From positions 55,001 through 119,000 of the forward strand of contig WBZZ01005745.1 of NCBI GenBank assembly GCA_019918135.1: a stretch of 64,000 bases of DNA, written 5' to 3'. Made by a program: the position numbers and the translations under genes. The notes under the pieces were generated by a model. It did not search any database. It was not told where the DNA came from and saw only the letters and a list, made by a program, of their open reading frames with translations. Below, in pieces: positions 51,105 through 62,937 of this stretch. Source of the DNA: Paulinella micropora (Eukaryota; Cercozoa; Imbricatea; Euglyphida; Paulinellidae). Numbering within the stretch: position 1 is the first letter of the stretch; each line of letters begins with the position of its first letter.

Positions 51105-54100
51105 TTAATATTCATATTGATAACTGATGATGCATGATCCAATCATGATACGCCGTGGGCAATCAACCAGTTTGTTTGAGACGCATAAAGAAAAATAGTT
51201 TCCTTGTTTATGCCTTCGTCGTCTGGCGCGGATTTCTTTACCTGGTGGAGGACCACCAACAAAAGTCAGATCAAACTTTGACTGTTCGAGAATGTCCCAG
51301 ATCTTATTAGGGATTCCGCCCAACGATAATTCAAAAGGGATATCAAGCACTCCTCTTGGCAGTGTCTGAATGGTCCACGCAGTGTAATCCTTGTCTCTGG
51401 GAGTAATTGTATCATCCCATGTCTCGAGATTTTTTGCGTCTTTATATACTGGCAGATAATGTCTTGCCTTTGGATCCTCGACCGGGTCCATACTTCTCCA
51501 AAACTGGAGTATCGGTTGTACTATTTTTGCGGCTGATGATATTTTGAGTGTCCGTGTGACACGCATCTGTCGTGGGACCGCCACGACCCGCATCAAGTAT
51601 AAGTCTGAGAGAGTGTCATCAGCGACATGTTGTTCCGCTGGTCTCATCAGATAGAAAGCATCTTTCACCCATGCGATGGTTGCTATCGCATCGCCTTCCT
51701 TCCATCGCTCATGGACAATCTCAACGTTGCCCGCGTTTGGGTCAGTGTCCGTCCCCTCCTCCTCCTGGTGGACGTCCTTTGATCCCATCGACCTCATCGC
51801 CTTCCTCGGTTGGTCGTTGATAAGATCATTCCGCGCTCTCCTTAGCTGCGCCTATGTGATCTTCTCCTTCTTTCCGCTATGCTCTCGCGGAGACTTGGAC
51901 TGAGTCCCCACCGCGCTTATGTGGTCAGTCTGCTCCTTACTGTCCACCTCACTCACTCTCCTCCTTCTCAGCTATCGGTGCCCGATAAGCATCGTCTTTG
52001 TCTATGCCAGCCTCCTTGTGGATGGGCGGCACCTCTTTGAAATCATCTTTCATCCGTTTTAACGCCTCCTCAACGGATTCATCTTCCAATAAGAAGGGAT
52101 CATACTTAATCAGCCTTCTTACATTCACAATTTGCACCTTCCCTCTACCCCTGATCTTGTAGTTCAGAGGTCCCGTCTGATCCATAATCTGATAAGGTCC
52201 TTTCCAGTGAGTGAACAGCTTAGAGCTGACTCCTTTCGGGACCTGAGGATGATACAACAGTACAATATCCCCGACCTGGAACTTGATCTGATCCAAGTGC
52301 GTTTGTCGCACCCCTTCAGCGTCAGTCTTTTGGCGCTCCGCCTCTCTATGCGCCCTGACTATTTGTTCCGCCTCCATTTTCACTCTAAGTCTCATCCCAA
52401 ACAACTCATCCGCATCCGCCCAAGTGTCTTTTGGGTGAGGGAGCGAAGTCGGGATATCAGGCTCACGCCCATATACTAACTGATATGGCGAGATTGAGCT
52501 CTTCGAGCCTCCTAACGCCGTAGAGGGTAGACAGTTCATTGCAAACGCAAATGATGGTGCTGCCTCGACCCATGCTCTTTGATTCTCCTTCTTCGTGCAA
52601 TACATCTTTAGTGAGGCTTTGAGGGGTCTGTGTACCCGCTCGATTTTCCCATTTGCTCGCGGGTTATAGGCAGTAACATATTGCCATTTCATCCCGTAAT
52701 ACTCAGATAGTTTGTCGATGACCTCGTTATTAAAGTCCGAGCCTCGATCAGAACATATCTTTCTTGGTACTCCGATCTGTGAGATGATCCTATCGATCAG
52801 CGCCTCGGCAGTCGTCTTGCCGGTAACGTCTTTGACAGGGATGATCCACACATAGTTGGTGGCTCTGTCAATAGCCGTAAGGAGGTATTTGTAACCATCC
52901 TTCGATTATGGGAAAGGTCCCACATGATCAATGTGTATAAACTCAAACATCCCCGCATGAAGAGGAAATTTGCCAATCAGGCCGAAATTTGCCTTCAGTG
53001 GTGTTTTGTTTATCTTGCACGGGATGCATGCATCCACCGCCTGATCTATCTCCTCCTTCATCTTCTTCCACCAGAATCGCCTCGCTACGAACATGTGAGT
53101 TCGTTGTCGACCCGGATGCGCCAAAAGTGGGCAATTGTGGGCTGCGACAAATATAAATCATCTCAGACTCTCCGGTACCCAAAGGGTCCATTTGTCCGGC
53201 TGTGACGCATAGCGACCGTGAAGGCCCTTGTACCACAGTAGACCATCTCTCCATCCCATCTCCTTCATCTGATCTTTGATCGCTTTCGTCATCTTCAGCT
53301 CATCCGGGTTCTGATATAACTGTATGAGTTCCTTAAAATCCTGATCTTGAGCCTGTTGTTGCATCCATGCGGTAGGCGAGGCTATATGGATAGTACCATC
53401 TTCTAGCCGTATCCCGATCTTTCCGGGTCATCGTCTAGGTCACTTCTCCGCTCTTGAGGAGGCTCCACATAAACATCCTGCGTCTCCTCTTCCTCTCTTA
53501 TGTTCGCCGTCGCATTCTCATATACCTCATAGGACCACTCAGCGTCCTCCTGGGTATGTAGCTCACAACATATCCCGTGATCCGGGCCTTGTGGACTGTA
53601 CCGTAGACCTGTGCGGTCATATCGGACTTCACTCGCCATCTCCATCGCCTCAATGTGGCTGACCTCATACACCTTGTCAGTGGACAAGTCTTCCATCTCC
53701 ACCGTGGACACCAACACCGATACTTCTGCGTTAAACTCTAGCCTAGAGAGGCTATCAGCGACCACATTTCGCTTTCCCGGTAGATGGACCATTGTAAAAT
53801 CGAAACAAGACAAGAACGCTTGCCACCGCGCCAGCCGTCCAGTCTGTTCATGATTCATCAACCATAACAGGTTATGATGATCAGTTCTGACAGTAAATTG
53901 AGGTCCTCCCCACAAACACTCTCTGAGCATCTTGAGGGCCCACACCACCGCTAACGCCTCTCTTTGCCTTGTGCAATAGTTTCTCTCCGCCGCACACAAC
54001 TTCCTACTAATAAACATGATTGGGCGTAATTTCTTCTCCTCATCCTCTTGTTGTAATACAGCCCCAATCGCAAACTTAGATGCGTCTGTATCGACTACGA

Positions 54101-54149
54101 ATTGTTTCGTAAAGTCAGGCATCGTTAACACCAGTCCTCCGTCTTTCGG
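51105..54149 (-). pseudogene. Ty3/gypsy polyprotein 3' half, gypsy-2
   Basis: RNase H at 54149-53403 carries DTDASKFAIGAV, REALAVVWAL, TDHHNL and ADSLSR. A 1-bp frame change near 53415 leads to 53364-52906, with a nonsense TGA near 53160 and the zinc module (HNCPLLAHPGR ... CIPC). After TAA near 52905 the integrase runs to 51949: first Asp in IHIDHVG, second in CSDRGSDF, Glu in NGKIERVH, then a GPYQIMDQTG block. A further frame change and a TAG lead into a C-terminal domain (51797-51105) homologous to that of gypsy-1. RT is missing: the element is joined to duplicated DNA at 54151/54152. Confidence 0.85.
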
Positions 54150-54151
54150 GT

Positions 54152-54910
54152 CTGAAGGTTCGTACTTGCAATCGGAGTCGGAAACGACTACGACATCCTC
54201 TGCGCCTCCGTCGAGCTCGACGCCTGTCTGGGTGGTACTAGCATCATCCTGCCAAACCAAACAAGTGGGCGGACTGGAAAATTCTGGATTGACGGTGACT
54301 GAATCGAAGGTTCTCTTCAACCCAAAATTTCCAAGCCAATGAATGTGAAGCAGGTAAAACACACACCTCCTCATTGTCCGAAGCGCACATGATCACAGCC
54401 TTGGACCGCGCCGCCCCAAGGTCCGCCAACAGCGGCGCAGGATCCACAGGGCCAGTATAGCTGGAGTGTCTCGCGATCACAGTAGTAAGGTCTGACTCCT
54501 GCCTCGCCAATACGTCCCGCGGCTTCGAAGTCACAGTACCAATGGACTGCAAGAGCCGCGCCTATCAATGGTAAAATGCGTAAGCATGTACTACTAAATT
54601 ACAGTAACTAAATACTGTTAACTGGCACGTGCAGCACGCATTTTAACAAGTTTCGCATAATTTCTTCGCAATTTACCTTATGGTCTTCAGGAAGGGAAAA
54701 GGATCGACGCCCAACGGAAGGCAATGACGACTCCACCTCCGTAAGTCGAGAAAAATCCGTTGGGGCGGCACCCAACACCACATTTTCCTCACCATTTGTC
54801 GGTTGAAAAACACTTTGCTGTGCATGATTTCGACCATCCCTTTCCTTCCACTCAAAGACCCGCTTCTGCAGTCGCTTCAACAGCACGTAAGAGCTCCCAC
54901 TCTTCCACAC
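54152..54910 (-). pseudogene. Copy 2 of split-gene exons, fused in frame to gypsy RNase H
   Basis: Exons equivalent to 35188, 35057-34878 and 34759-34663 lie at about 54677, 54546-54367 and 54248-54152. The last one runs directly into gypsy-2 RNase H (CKYEPS|DPKDGG) without a stop, so one open frame spans 54374-53403. The downstream exon present in copy 1 is absent. The fusion is an outcome of the rearrangement; expression is unknown. Confidence 0.55.
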
Positions 54911-55907
54911 CGAAGTAACTCCGCCAATCTGGAATGGTACTGTGCCTCTCCAGGTCGCCTACTACGAAATCAGTGATGAGAGTCCTGGCGACTTCACCAC
55001 GCTGGTAGATAGCTGGCCAACCAGCCACATGATCCACAAACTCTACATGCTTTTCGTCAACAACCCTCCTTGAAGTCGTAGACCACACGTAGTACGACGA
55101 CGTCTCCAGGGAATGTCCGAGGTACACAGTCAATCCGATGTATTCGAACGACTCTTGTGGCTTCCCAGATGTCGGTAGCAGAGACATCCGAAGACGTGCC
55201 AAAACGAAATGTGAGGCAACGCACGATTGAAGAACATCTACCATGGCTTGCCCTCCTTGTAGGGAACAGCGTTGATGATGAAGACTGCATGAAGAGCAGC
55301 ATAGCCCAAAAAACTGGTAAGGTACACATCGTGCCAGCATCAACGCCTTTGCAATTCGAAACACCTGCTTCAACCAGGACTCTGCAATTGCATTCTTATT
55401 AGGATCGTACTTGCCCCGTAGAGGTAGAACTCCCTTAGCTCGCAGATGGTCATGCAGTGCAGTTGAAATCCACTCCCCATCCGAACGAAATTGCTTCAGT
55501 TTAGCACCAGCATGCGTTTTGCCCAATGCCATGACATAACGTAGATGACCCACGCATACCTCAGCCGTCCTCTCACGTAACAGGAACGCAAACAAGCAGC
55601 GAGTAGCATCATCCACAAACAAAAGCAGATAGTTGTAGCAATTGTAGACCGGACGGGGAAACTTTCCAGTACTGTCCCCACTCAATCCCTCTCCGGCGCG
55701 AGACATAACCGTCAGATGTGCTCCGGTATATGACGGTATGAACGTAGAGTGCGTAAGTTGGCACACGACACACTTCCCATGCTTACTGTAGCCCGCGAGA
55801 CCACCCACATCAACCACATCCCAGTCGTGCTTATGCGCTCTTACCAAGGACGCCGTAGGCTTAGGACCCAAATGCCCATACAAATCATGAAGAAAGTGAC
55901 CACTCAC
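54852..55907 (-). CDS. Copia integrase, copy 2, open
   Basis: A single 351-residue frame covers the zinc module, the catalytic Asp, Asp and Glu positions and the C-terminal region. It differs from copy 1 by TGC in place of the TGA at the equivalent of 35812, so it is intact where copy 1 is broken. The read-through stretch is Cys/Ser-rich (CCSSCSLHH) and may itself reflect an older frame change. Confidence 0.75.
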   Translation of the reverse strand: MSGHFLHDLYGHLGPKPTASLVRAHKHDWDVVDVGGLAGYSKHGKCVVCQLTHSTFIPSYTGAHLTVMSRAGEGLSGDSTGKFPRPVYNCYNYLLLFVDDATRCLFAFLLRERTAEVCVGHLRYVMALGKTHAGAKLKQFRSDGEWISTALHDHLRAKGVLPLRGKYDPNKNAIAESWLKQVFRIAKALMLARCVPYQFFGLCCSSCSLHHQRCSLQGGQAMVDVLQSCVASHFVLARLRMSLLPTSGKPQESFEYIGLTVYLGHSLETSSYYVWSTTSRRVVDEKHVEFVDHVAGWPAIYQRGEVARTLITDFVVGDLERHSTIPDWRSYFGVEEWELLRAVEATAEAGL

Positions 55908-56374
55908 CTTGAACGAACCGAGCCCACATCCTTTGCATTCCCAGGCAGAAATCGGTAGCGTAGACTATCCAGTTGAAGCTCACCGGCCATAATTTTATCC
56001 TCATCCGCAATACAGGTGCACTCCTTCCTTGGCACACAGAAACCTGCCCCCTGTAGGTGTGTAGAATACCCATTTACCTGTAGACGCCCAGCCGAGACCA
56101 GCCCAACGTGGATATCTGGAGTCACATACGCTGGATCCAACCTAAGGTAAGCCTCCTTGCCTTGCCCATCACGGCCAGCCACAACAGCCTTACCATACTT
56201 GTCCAGACGCTGTCGTCCCCCAAGACCATCGACCACCACAGGTAATCCCTCCTTGACTGGCGAAGCCAAATATGATGAGCTGGGTACATGATCGTGTGTA
56301 GCGGCACTGTCGAGGCACCATTCGGTCGAGGTGGAAGCCGCACGACAAGGTACACAATCCCCCGTCCCCCTCAC
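55904..56374 (-). CDS. Copia protease region, copy 2
   Basis: Same protein as copy 1, including the DSA triplet in place of DSG and the 4-nt overlap with the integrase frame. Confidence 0.7.
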   Translation of the reverse strand: MRGTGDCVPCRAASTSTEWCLDSAATHDHVPSSSYLASPVKEGLPVVVDGLGGRQRLDKYGKAVVAGRDGQGKEAYLRLDPAYVTPDIHVGLVSAGRLQVNGYSTHLQGAGFCVPRKECTCIADEDKIMAGELQLDSLRYRFLPGNAKDVGSVRSR

Positions 56375-56406
56375 AACATAGAGCGAGGCCCACCTCCACC
56401 ATTCAC

Positions 56407-57165
56407 TTAACCTCCTGGCGACGAATCATTCGCACTCCCAGTAGGCAACCCGACTCCTCCTGACGAAGCCAAAGCTGTAGCCTGCGACGAAGCCGAAGCG
56501 GTAGCCCCAGACGAAGCCGGTGCACTCACCCCTTGAGTCGCAGACCCAGTCGTAGACCCAGACGACGGCGAAGACAAGACGCCCGTCACTGAGAACTCCA
56601 CATCCAATGAAGCCGCTTCACCGTCCCTCACAGAACGATTGGAGATCAGCTTCGGTAGAGGCCTAGGCACGACATGAGGCCTCTCCCCCAAACCGATCTC
56701 AACCGGCTCAGCAGGAATAGGCCAAGGTCGGTAGCCCAACGGTGCACAGACCAACATCCTGTAATAGCGAGCCATCGCCCTTCTATAATCTTGTAGGTCG
56801 ATGAAGTCCAACGCTCACGGCCCGGGCAACCCCGCAGGTAGTCTCCCAGAAGGAAGTTGTGGTCGCCCGTATGATTCCTCTTTCGTCTTACGCAGAAACG
56901 CCACGAGAACATCCAGCTCTGGACAAGGGGGCTCCACCCGACCATCGTCCCCAATCCCATAGCATCCCAGGTGATTCTCCATCTCAAGCCAAGGTATAAC
57001 AGAGTCGTTGTAGTCAAAGGGACGGACAAGAGTATCCCTGTCTCGTAGGACCATCTCAGCAAAATACTGCTCCAACGACTGATAACGACGATCGCCCAAA
57101 GCCCTTCGTCCCGAAGCAGGAGGCGGACTCAAGACCACCGTCTTGGCAGACGAGTAACGCCGCAC
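56407..57165 (-). CDS. Copia linker ORFs, copy 2
   Basis: Two frames in the same phase, 57165-56815 and 56811-56407, separated by one stop as in copy 1. A few substitutions distinguish them from copy 1 (for example Met for Leu in YFAEMVLRD). Unknown function. Confidence 0.45.
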
Positions 57166-57311
57166 CAGCTCATCATCAGACCCCGGTCGTCCTCATCCGG
57201 AGCACTAGGACCCACCCGAATACGGTGATTCAAGCTCTCGTCCTCGTCATCAGACCCCAGTGGAAGCGCCGGTCCTTCTCTAACGTTCGGAGGCAGAAGT
57301 GAAGGCCCCCC

Positions 57312-57842
57312 TTAATTAACCTGTGCCACAAAAGAGCAGCAACCGCATGCGACTTGATGCCCCAGGCCCGTTCGATTGCTCCGCAACTCCGCACGCATGA
57401 CACCAACCCGCACTGGGGTGCTCCTCGCCACGGTACAGTAGTATCGATGCTTCGGTTGGTCCTGCTGCTGACAAAAGTCCGAACAGTAGTACACCACGAA
57501 GCAGTTGTCACACTGGAACGTGTCCACAGGGTCGCTGCCACAGTGTTCACAGACCTTCCTTGGCTCGTTCCCCGTCTGTTGGGCCTCTTCACACTGACGA
57601 TAGTCGAACTCCCACCAGTTCCGCTCCCGGAAGCAAAACAGAAGGTACTGCTGCCAATAAAACATGTCATAAGCATCCCCATGGTTCAGTACCCAATGCA
57701 CATACTTTGCACAAAACACCAATCGTGGAGCTCCGATGTCACGCTGCGGCGCCGGCTCAGGTACCCAATGATCCAATGGCGGCTGTCGGTTGAGCAAACC
57801 CGCCACATACACCACAGGGTCCCCATCGTAACGTGTCACCAC
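57312..57842 (-). CDS. MYND zinc-finger ORF of copia element, copy 2
   Basis: All eight zinc ligands match copy 1. One residue inside the finger differs (YYCSDFC for YYCSDLC) and one upstream (EEAQQ for EEVQQ). Both fit the family, since the position between Cys residues is variable. Confidence 0.75.
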   Translation of the reverse strand: MVTRYDGDPVVYVAGLLNRQPPLDHWVPEPAPQRDIGAPRLVFCAKYVHWVLNHGDAYDMFYWQQYLLFCFRERNWWEFDYRQCEEAQQTGNEPRKVCEHCGSDPVDTFQCDNCFVVYYCSDFCQQQDQPKHRYYCTVARSTPVRVGVMRAELRSNRTGLGHQVACGCCSFVAQVN

Positions 57843-57904
57843 ATCTCCCGGTCGCCCCCCCAGAGATCACACCGGTAATCTCTCGTAACACGCGAATCCA
57901 TTCA

Positions 57905-58705
57905 TCACCGTCCCACCAACTGTAATTCTGATTCAGGGCCGCAGACCTTTCGCTCCCCCGTCGACGCCCATTCGCGCTTGGAGTCCCCCCCAATCCGAGG
58001 CGCCTCCTGCGAAGACGAAGCTGACCCCAAAGACGAAGCCAACCCTGACACCCCCGACGACGAAGCCATCACAACCGATGGCGAAGCCGGCAAGGATGAC
58101 GAACGCTCTTCCGATGGCCCGACAGCCACTCGACCTTCCACATCCATGACGTCCACCGAAGAAGCCCCAGCCAAAGAGACATCTTCCACAGCCCCAGCAG
58201 CCCCAACCCGATCCTGCTGGTGTCCATCTTCCATGGGCACATCAGCCTGGGGCCTAGGCGACCCCGGCTGAAGTTCAGCAAGTCGATCCGGTCCATAACG
58301 CTCCATATATTCGTCGTAGTGTCGCTTGGCCAAGGCTTGCTTAACATAGACATTGCCGTGGTACGTGCAAAAATGTCGGTTTATCTCCGGAATGTATACA
58401 GCAAAACGCTGGACCCTCAGGCACCGCCTGTCCCCACTCATAAGGGCCGAGCATTGGTTGCCCTGCCCCCCTCTTACCCCTGGGTCATCTACCCATGGCA
58501 GGCGTATCTTCCCGTCCCCTTGTTGAACGAACCCCCAAGAACCCGGGCCCGAAGAACCCCCTTTGACGTCCCCACTCCCGGTCATCATGTAGAGCGATCC
58601 CCCAGGCGGAAAGTACGGAGGGTAAGACGAAAACGGATCCTCATCAACCACGACATTCGTAGCTCCCGTCGCCGCACACAGAGACGCCGGAGGCTTGGAG
58701 TCCAT
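57905..58705 (-). CDS. Copia second ORF with Cys/His module, copy 2
   Basis: Same 266-residue protein as copy 1 with Met for Thr in CSALMSGDRRC; the Cys and His ligands are unchanged. Confidence 0.5.
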   Translation of the reverse strand: MDSKPPASLCAATGATNVVVDEDPFSSYPPYFPPGGSLYMMTGSGDVKGGSSGPGSWGFVQQGDGKIRLPWVDDPGVRGGQGNQCSALMSGDRRCLRVQRFAVYIPEINRHFCTYHGNVYVKQALAKRHYDEYMERYGPDRLAELQPGSPRPQADVPMEDGHQQDRVGAAGAVEDVSLAGASSVDVMDVEGRVAVGPSEERSSSLPASPSVVMASSSGVSGLASSLGSASSSQEAPRIGGDSKREWASTGERKVCGPESELQLVGR

Positions 58706-58715
58706 CGTCTTGCCC

Positions 58716-59093
58716 TTACCCTGAGTAGCAATACAGTAAGGTGGCGAACTTATTCTTTAGTTCAGGGCAGTCCTTTCCCTTATGAGACGTGCGCCTGACT
58801 TTTCTGGTAGAAACACTGGTTGGTACACTCGAAAAACCGATGTTTCGGCTCACATTTGCCGCAAGCAAAACAACACTTGCCACCATTCCCAGTCTGGCCA
58901 CCGCCCGGTCCACCATTTCCGTTACGACGTTGACCATCACCGTTCCCGGTACCATCGCCCTTTCCCTTCCATCCACCCTTGCCCTTCCCACGCTGCTTCC
59001 CATCACCAGCCTGACGTTGCTCCCGGCCATACACATCAGCGAAGGACACGAACACAGCACCATCACCGGTCTGCTGTTGCTTCGCCTCTCCAC
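58716..59093 (-). pseudogene. Copia gag zinc-knuckle region, copy 2
   Basis: Same two overlapping frames as copy 1, with the in-frame TAG after gag kept. Confidence 0.55.
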
Positions 59094-59097
59094 GGGC

Positions 59098-59856
59098 CTA
59101 CCACATCCGAACCTCCTTCGGGAAGCTCGTCTTGAAGCAGTCGAAGTCCAGTCCCGTCCTTCTCATCTGGGCCCGGTAGAACTCCTCCCATGACTTGATC
59201 CCAGCCAGAGCATTCAGCAGGATGCCAAGACGTGTCATAGGCTTGATCTCATCTCCCCCATTCAGGTGGAGACGATCGCAGCGTCTCACGAACTCCGTCA
59301 GCTGCGACGGCAGATCCCTCTGCAGATTGAAACGAAAGTTTGTCAGAAAACATTGCTCCGCCAGCAACTCCTCCTGAGTACTGCCCCCATACCGCTCAGC
59401 CAAGCATTTGACCAGCTTACTGGAGTACATCGGTCGTTCTTCCGACAACGGCCTGGCCAGCAACTTCGCAGAGCCAGACAAACACAGATAGATGAAAGAG
59501 AAGACCTCCTGTCTAGCTCGTAGTACTGTGTCCTGCTCCAAGTCCGATAGGTTGACATGCTTTGCATCCGTAGGCAGAGCCCGTGAGGAACTCGAAGACT
59601 TCCCCGACTCCGCCCGCTTGCGATCCTGTTCCTTGTCCAACATTAGCTTCCTATGTTTATAATAAAGCAAACACTGGTCCAACTCCAGCAGTAGGTGCTC
59701 GCGATGCTTGCCAGCGAGGTAGGTAGTGATTTCATGGTAGGCGTCCCTCCACTTCCTCGTCCCATGCTCGCCGCTGAAGCGATGCTCCTTCGCCACTGTC
59801 AGTGTAGTAGTCGTAGACTTCTCCGATGACGCAGAATCAAACGCAGAAAGGTTCAT
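59098..59856 (-). CDS. Copia Gag protein, copy 2
   Basis: 252 residues, the same as copy 1, starting at the ATG inside the primer-binding site (59850-59862) and ending in TAG. Confidence 0.85.
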   Translation of the reverse strand: MNLSAFDSASSEKSTTTTLTVAKEHRFSGEHGTRKWRDAYHEITTYLAGKHREHLLLELDQCLLYYKHRKLMLDKEQDRKRAESGKSSSSSRALPTDAKHVNLSDLEQDTVLRARQEVFSFIYLCLSGSAKLLARPLSEERPMYSSKLVKCLAERYGGSTQEELLAEQCFLTNFRFNLQRDLPSQLTEFVRRCDRLHLNGGDEIKPMTRLGILLNALAGIKSWEEFYRAQMRRTGLDFDCFKTSFPKEVRMW

Positions 59857-59862
59857 AACCCG

Positions 59863-60161
59863 GATAGATGTGACAATCTATATAATACCGGACGTAACTT
59901 TGAAGGAAACTTTGTGGTTCTACTGAAATGCGAGAACTGAATAACTTTAATGGTAATAATAACAAGATTAGATGGAGGTAATCGCAAGACTAACAATAAC
60001 ACAATATATGACTAATACTTATATTGATTATGGTATGAACACCTAATAATATGGTCAACATTCCGTTCATCAGGCATTGAATGCCAATTAGTAACTACCG
60101 GCTGACCGGCCTAGTGATTAATATGACTGATTTACTAACTAATGGTATGTCAATACTCTCA
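59863..60161 (-). repeat. 5' LTR of copia/MYND element, copy 2
   Basis: Identical in layout to 40374-40672 and flanked by the same CCCH-gene exon, which shows that it was duplicated together with its insertion site and not by a new transposition. Confidence 0.9.
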
Positions 60162-62937
60162 GGATTTCAATCACGTCAAATTCACCCGAGGTAAGCCTAA
60201 GCCTTGTGCGCGATGTCTAGACTCATGATCATAATTCATTGTGGCTATAGACTGGGACTTTGCTAAAGACGACATCTGCACCGAAATGGCGGCAGAACAT
60301 GCCCCGGGCTTCAAATCCGAAGCGGAAGCACAGGACTGGCGGCGCAGGAGCCGACTGCACCACAAAATCCATCGGACAAACAGAATTTCAATTATGAGCC
60401 TTAAAAGGGGGGCCCCCAACGATCCACATTCTCTGGTTTTCTCTGACGACTTCAAGCCGCCCGTCAAGGTTCCTGTGTGTCGCCGGCTTGCCAAGGACTT
60501 CAAACAGAAGTCTGTAATGCACCTCTGCATCGGATGGCAACGCTTTACACCATCGACATGCATTTCATCGTGACTTTCTTGGAGGGCGCGGTGAAGAAGG
60601 GTGTCAACGCAAACATCACCATGCTGGCCGCACTTTTGCACTGTTCAGTGTGGAATCCCGCCACCATGTCGGCGTGGAAGTTATTCCTCGAATGGGACGG
60701 CGGGGGTGAGAACACCGCTTGGCCCATGCTTGGTTTCGGGTCGCAGTGCGTCGACGTAAACCTAATCGGATGGTGGGAGTCCCACCGGAACCTGCCGGGC
60801 ATGGGCACGATGGGGACGACCAAGACTTCCGAGTCATGGACATGGGATGGAAGTCGACGTTCTTGACTACCAACTTGGCGCAAGCGCTGGTGAAGTTTTT
60901 GCTGGCGTTCAAGACGAAGCGGGCCCGCTACGTGATCCTGCTCCTGACCTGCAGCTACGACTGGGAGAAATACTACGCACCGTGCATGAACAAGTTCATC
61001 AAGTACTACAAGTTTGAACCAGCCGCTGGCTTGGAAAATTCGCAAGCTCTCCCCTGAGGCCCTTCCTACAGCAGAGCAGAAGCGAAATGTAATTTTTCAA
61101 TACTTATTTATCTCTTTTGTGTGTTGTTTGCATGTTTTCATCTCTCTTTCATTCATATTACTTATTGATCTTTCTAGGGCGACTCCCGGCTCGAATGGAT
61201 GGGAGAGCACGACAGCCCGCGCGGCAGGCCCTTGAGCCTCTATGTCAAGCGCCCAGGTATTAACCATGCTTGTTGTGTTTGTAATACCTTGCTTGCCGAG
61301 TCACACTCACATGCATGTGTTTTTCTTGTGTTGCAGAGTACCGGATGCCAATCAAGTTGCATCCAGGCGTTTGGGCGAGTCCCCGCCTGAAGAAGGACAT
61401 CCAAGCCATCGCCAAGAAGTACTGCAGCGACACCGAGCGCGCATGGATCGAGGAGATGTTGGCAGCGAACAACTTGACGCGCCTGGAAATCGATGGAGAG
61501 TACATGCAGGGAAACCTCCCAGGCAAGCCCGCGCACATGACGTGCAAGGACTCGAAAGGAATCGAGTACCGTGCGGAGTTTCGCGTCGTGGATGATCTTC
61601 CTTATAACTTGTGGGAGGTGCCAGCGAAGCGCAAGTAGAAGATCGACAACCTTACATACCTCTCGGAGGAGGAGCGGCTTAACCTGCCCCGCACGTACTT
61701 CTGCAACGATAAAGAAGCACCAGCCCAGCCAGTGTGGGTCGGCGGCCGAGAGCTCACTGCTGAGGAGCGACACGCGCAGGATCTGGCGATTGAAGCAGCT
61801 GGCGCCCCATGGCGGAAGATCAAAAGCCTCCTGAGCGCTGCCAAGAGCAAGGAAGCGTTCGCGGCCAGCCACATGGTTGTGCAAGAGCTCAAGAGCTGGC
61901 TTTCGCAACACGGAGTTGCCACCCAGGACCGAGACAGGAAAGCCTTGAAAAGGCGGCCCTGGTCGACTGGGCCTGGAACCATTTCCAGGTCTGCGACTGC
62001 GGCTTGGAGGACGACGCCGTCCCTCCTCCGATACCATCCGACCGCGACTCGAGCTCAGGTATCGACTCGGACCCCGGTGAATGCTATGCGTTCCAGGAGG
62101 GTAATTGCCCGCGAGGTAACAACTGCCGGTTTTCACACAGCGGAGGCGGAGGCGGTGACCGCGGCGGTGGCCGCGGTCGTGGCCGCGGTCGTGGTCGTGG
62201 CCGCGGTCGTGGCCGTGGCCGTGACCGTAGCAGTGGCAGTGGCCGTGGATCAGACTCCGACTCTGACGGTACAGAATTTTTTTATTATATGATTCAAGCT
62301 CAGTGGTAAATTTATTGTCAGGCTAAGTAATGTAATCATATTGTACGCAGGTGAAGCGGGCGACTGCGGCTTGGAGGACGACGCCGTCCCTCCGATACCA
62401 TCCGACCACGACTCGAGCTCGGGTATCGACTCGGACCCCAGTGAGTGCTATGCGTTCCGGGAGGGTAATTGCCCGCGAGGTAACAACTGCCGGTTTTCAC
62501 ACAGCGGAGGCGGAGGCGGTGGCCGCGGTCTTGGCCGCGGCCGCGGCCATGGCCGTGGATCAGACTCCGACTCGGACGGTACAGAATCTTTTTATGATAT
62601 GATCCAAGCTCAGTGTTATTTAATTATTGTCATGCTAATTAACGTAATCATTATGTTGTACATATACGTAGGTAGAGCGGGCGCGGACTCTGGTGGTCAT
62701 GGCCGTGGCCGTGGTCGTGGTTAACAACAACCAAAGCGGCCCCGTCGCGTCTTCCGACGTATGGTAGAGGAAGTGGACGAATGGCTGGACTCGCGCAAGA
62801 ACGAGAAGTCCGACTCCGATTCGCTGAGCATATCTTCGAGTGACGCGTCGCAGGAGCAGCGCAGGAGTGGGGCTGCCCGCGGCGGCAGGGGCAAGCACCA
62901 ACGATTGCGTTGCCCCTCCGCTGACCAAGATCAATAG
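60162..62937 (+). pseudogene. CCCH zinc-finger/RGG protein gene, copy 2, broken
   Basis: Same exon layout as copy 1. Shared lesions are the frame changes near 60808 and 61033, the TAG near 61636-61638 and the terminal TAA. Private lesion: a lost G near 60534. Here the first CCCH finger is complete (CPRGNNCRFSH), and the frame over 61732-61950 is intact (GAPWRKIKSLLSAAKSKEAF) where copy 1 lost a base. One RGG run has a Leu (GRGLGRGRGHG). The two copies thus carry different private damage. Confidence 0.6.
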
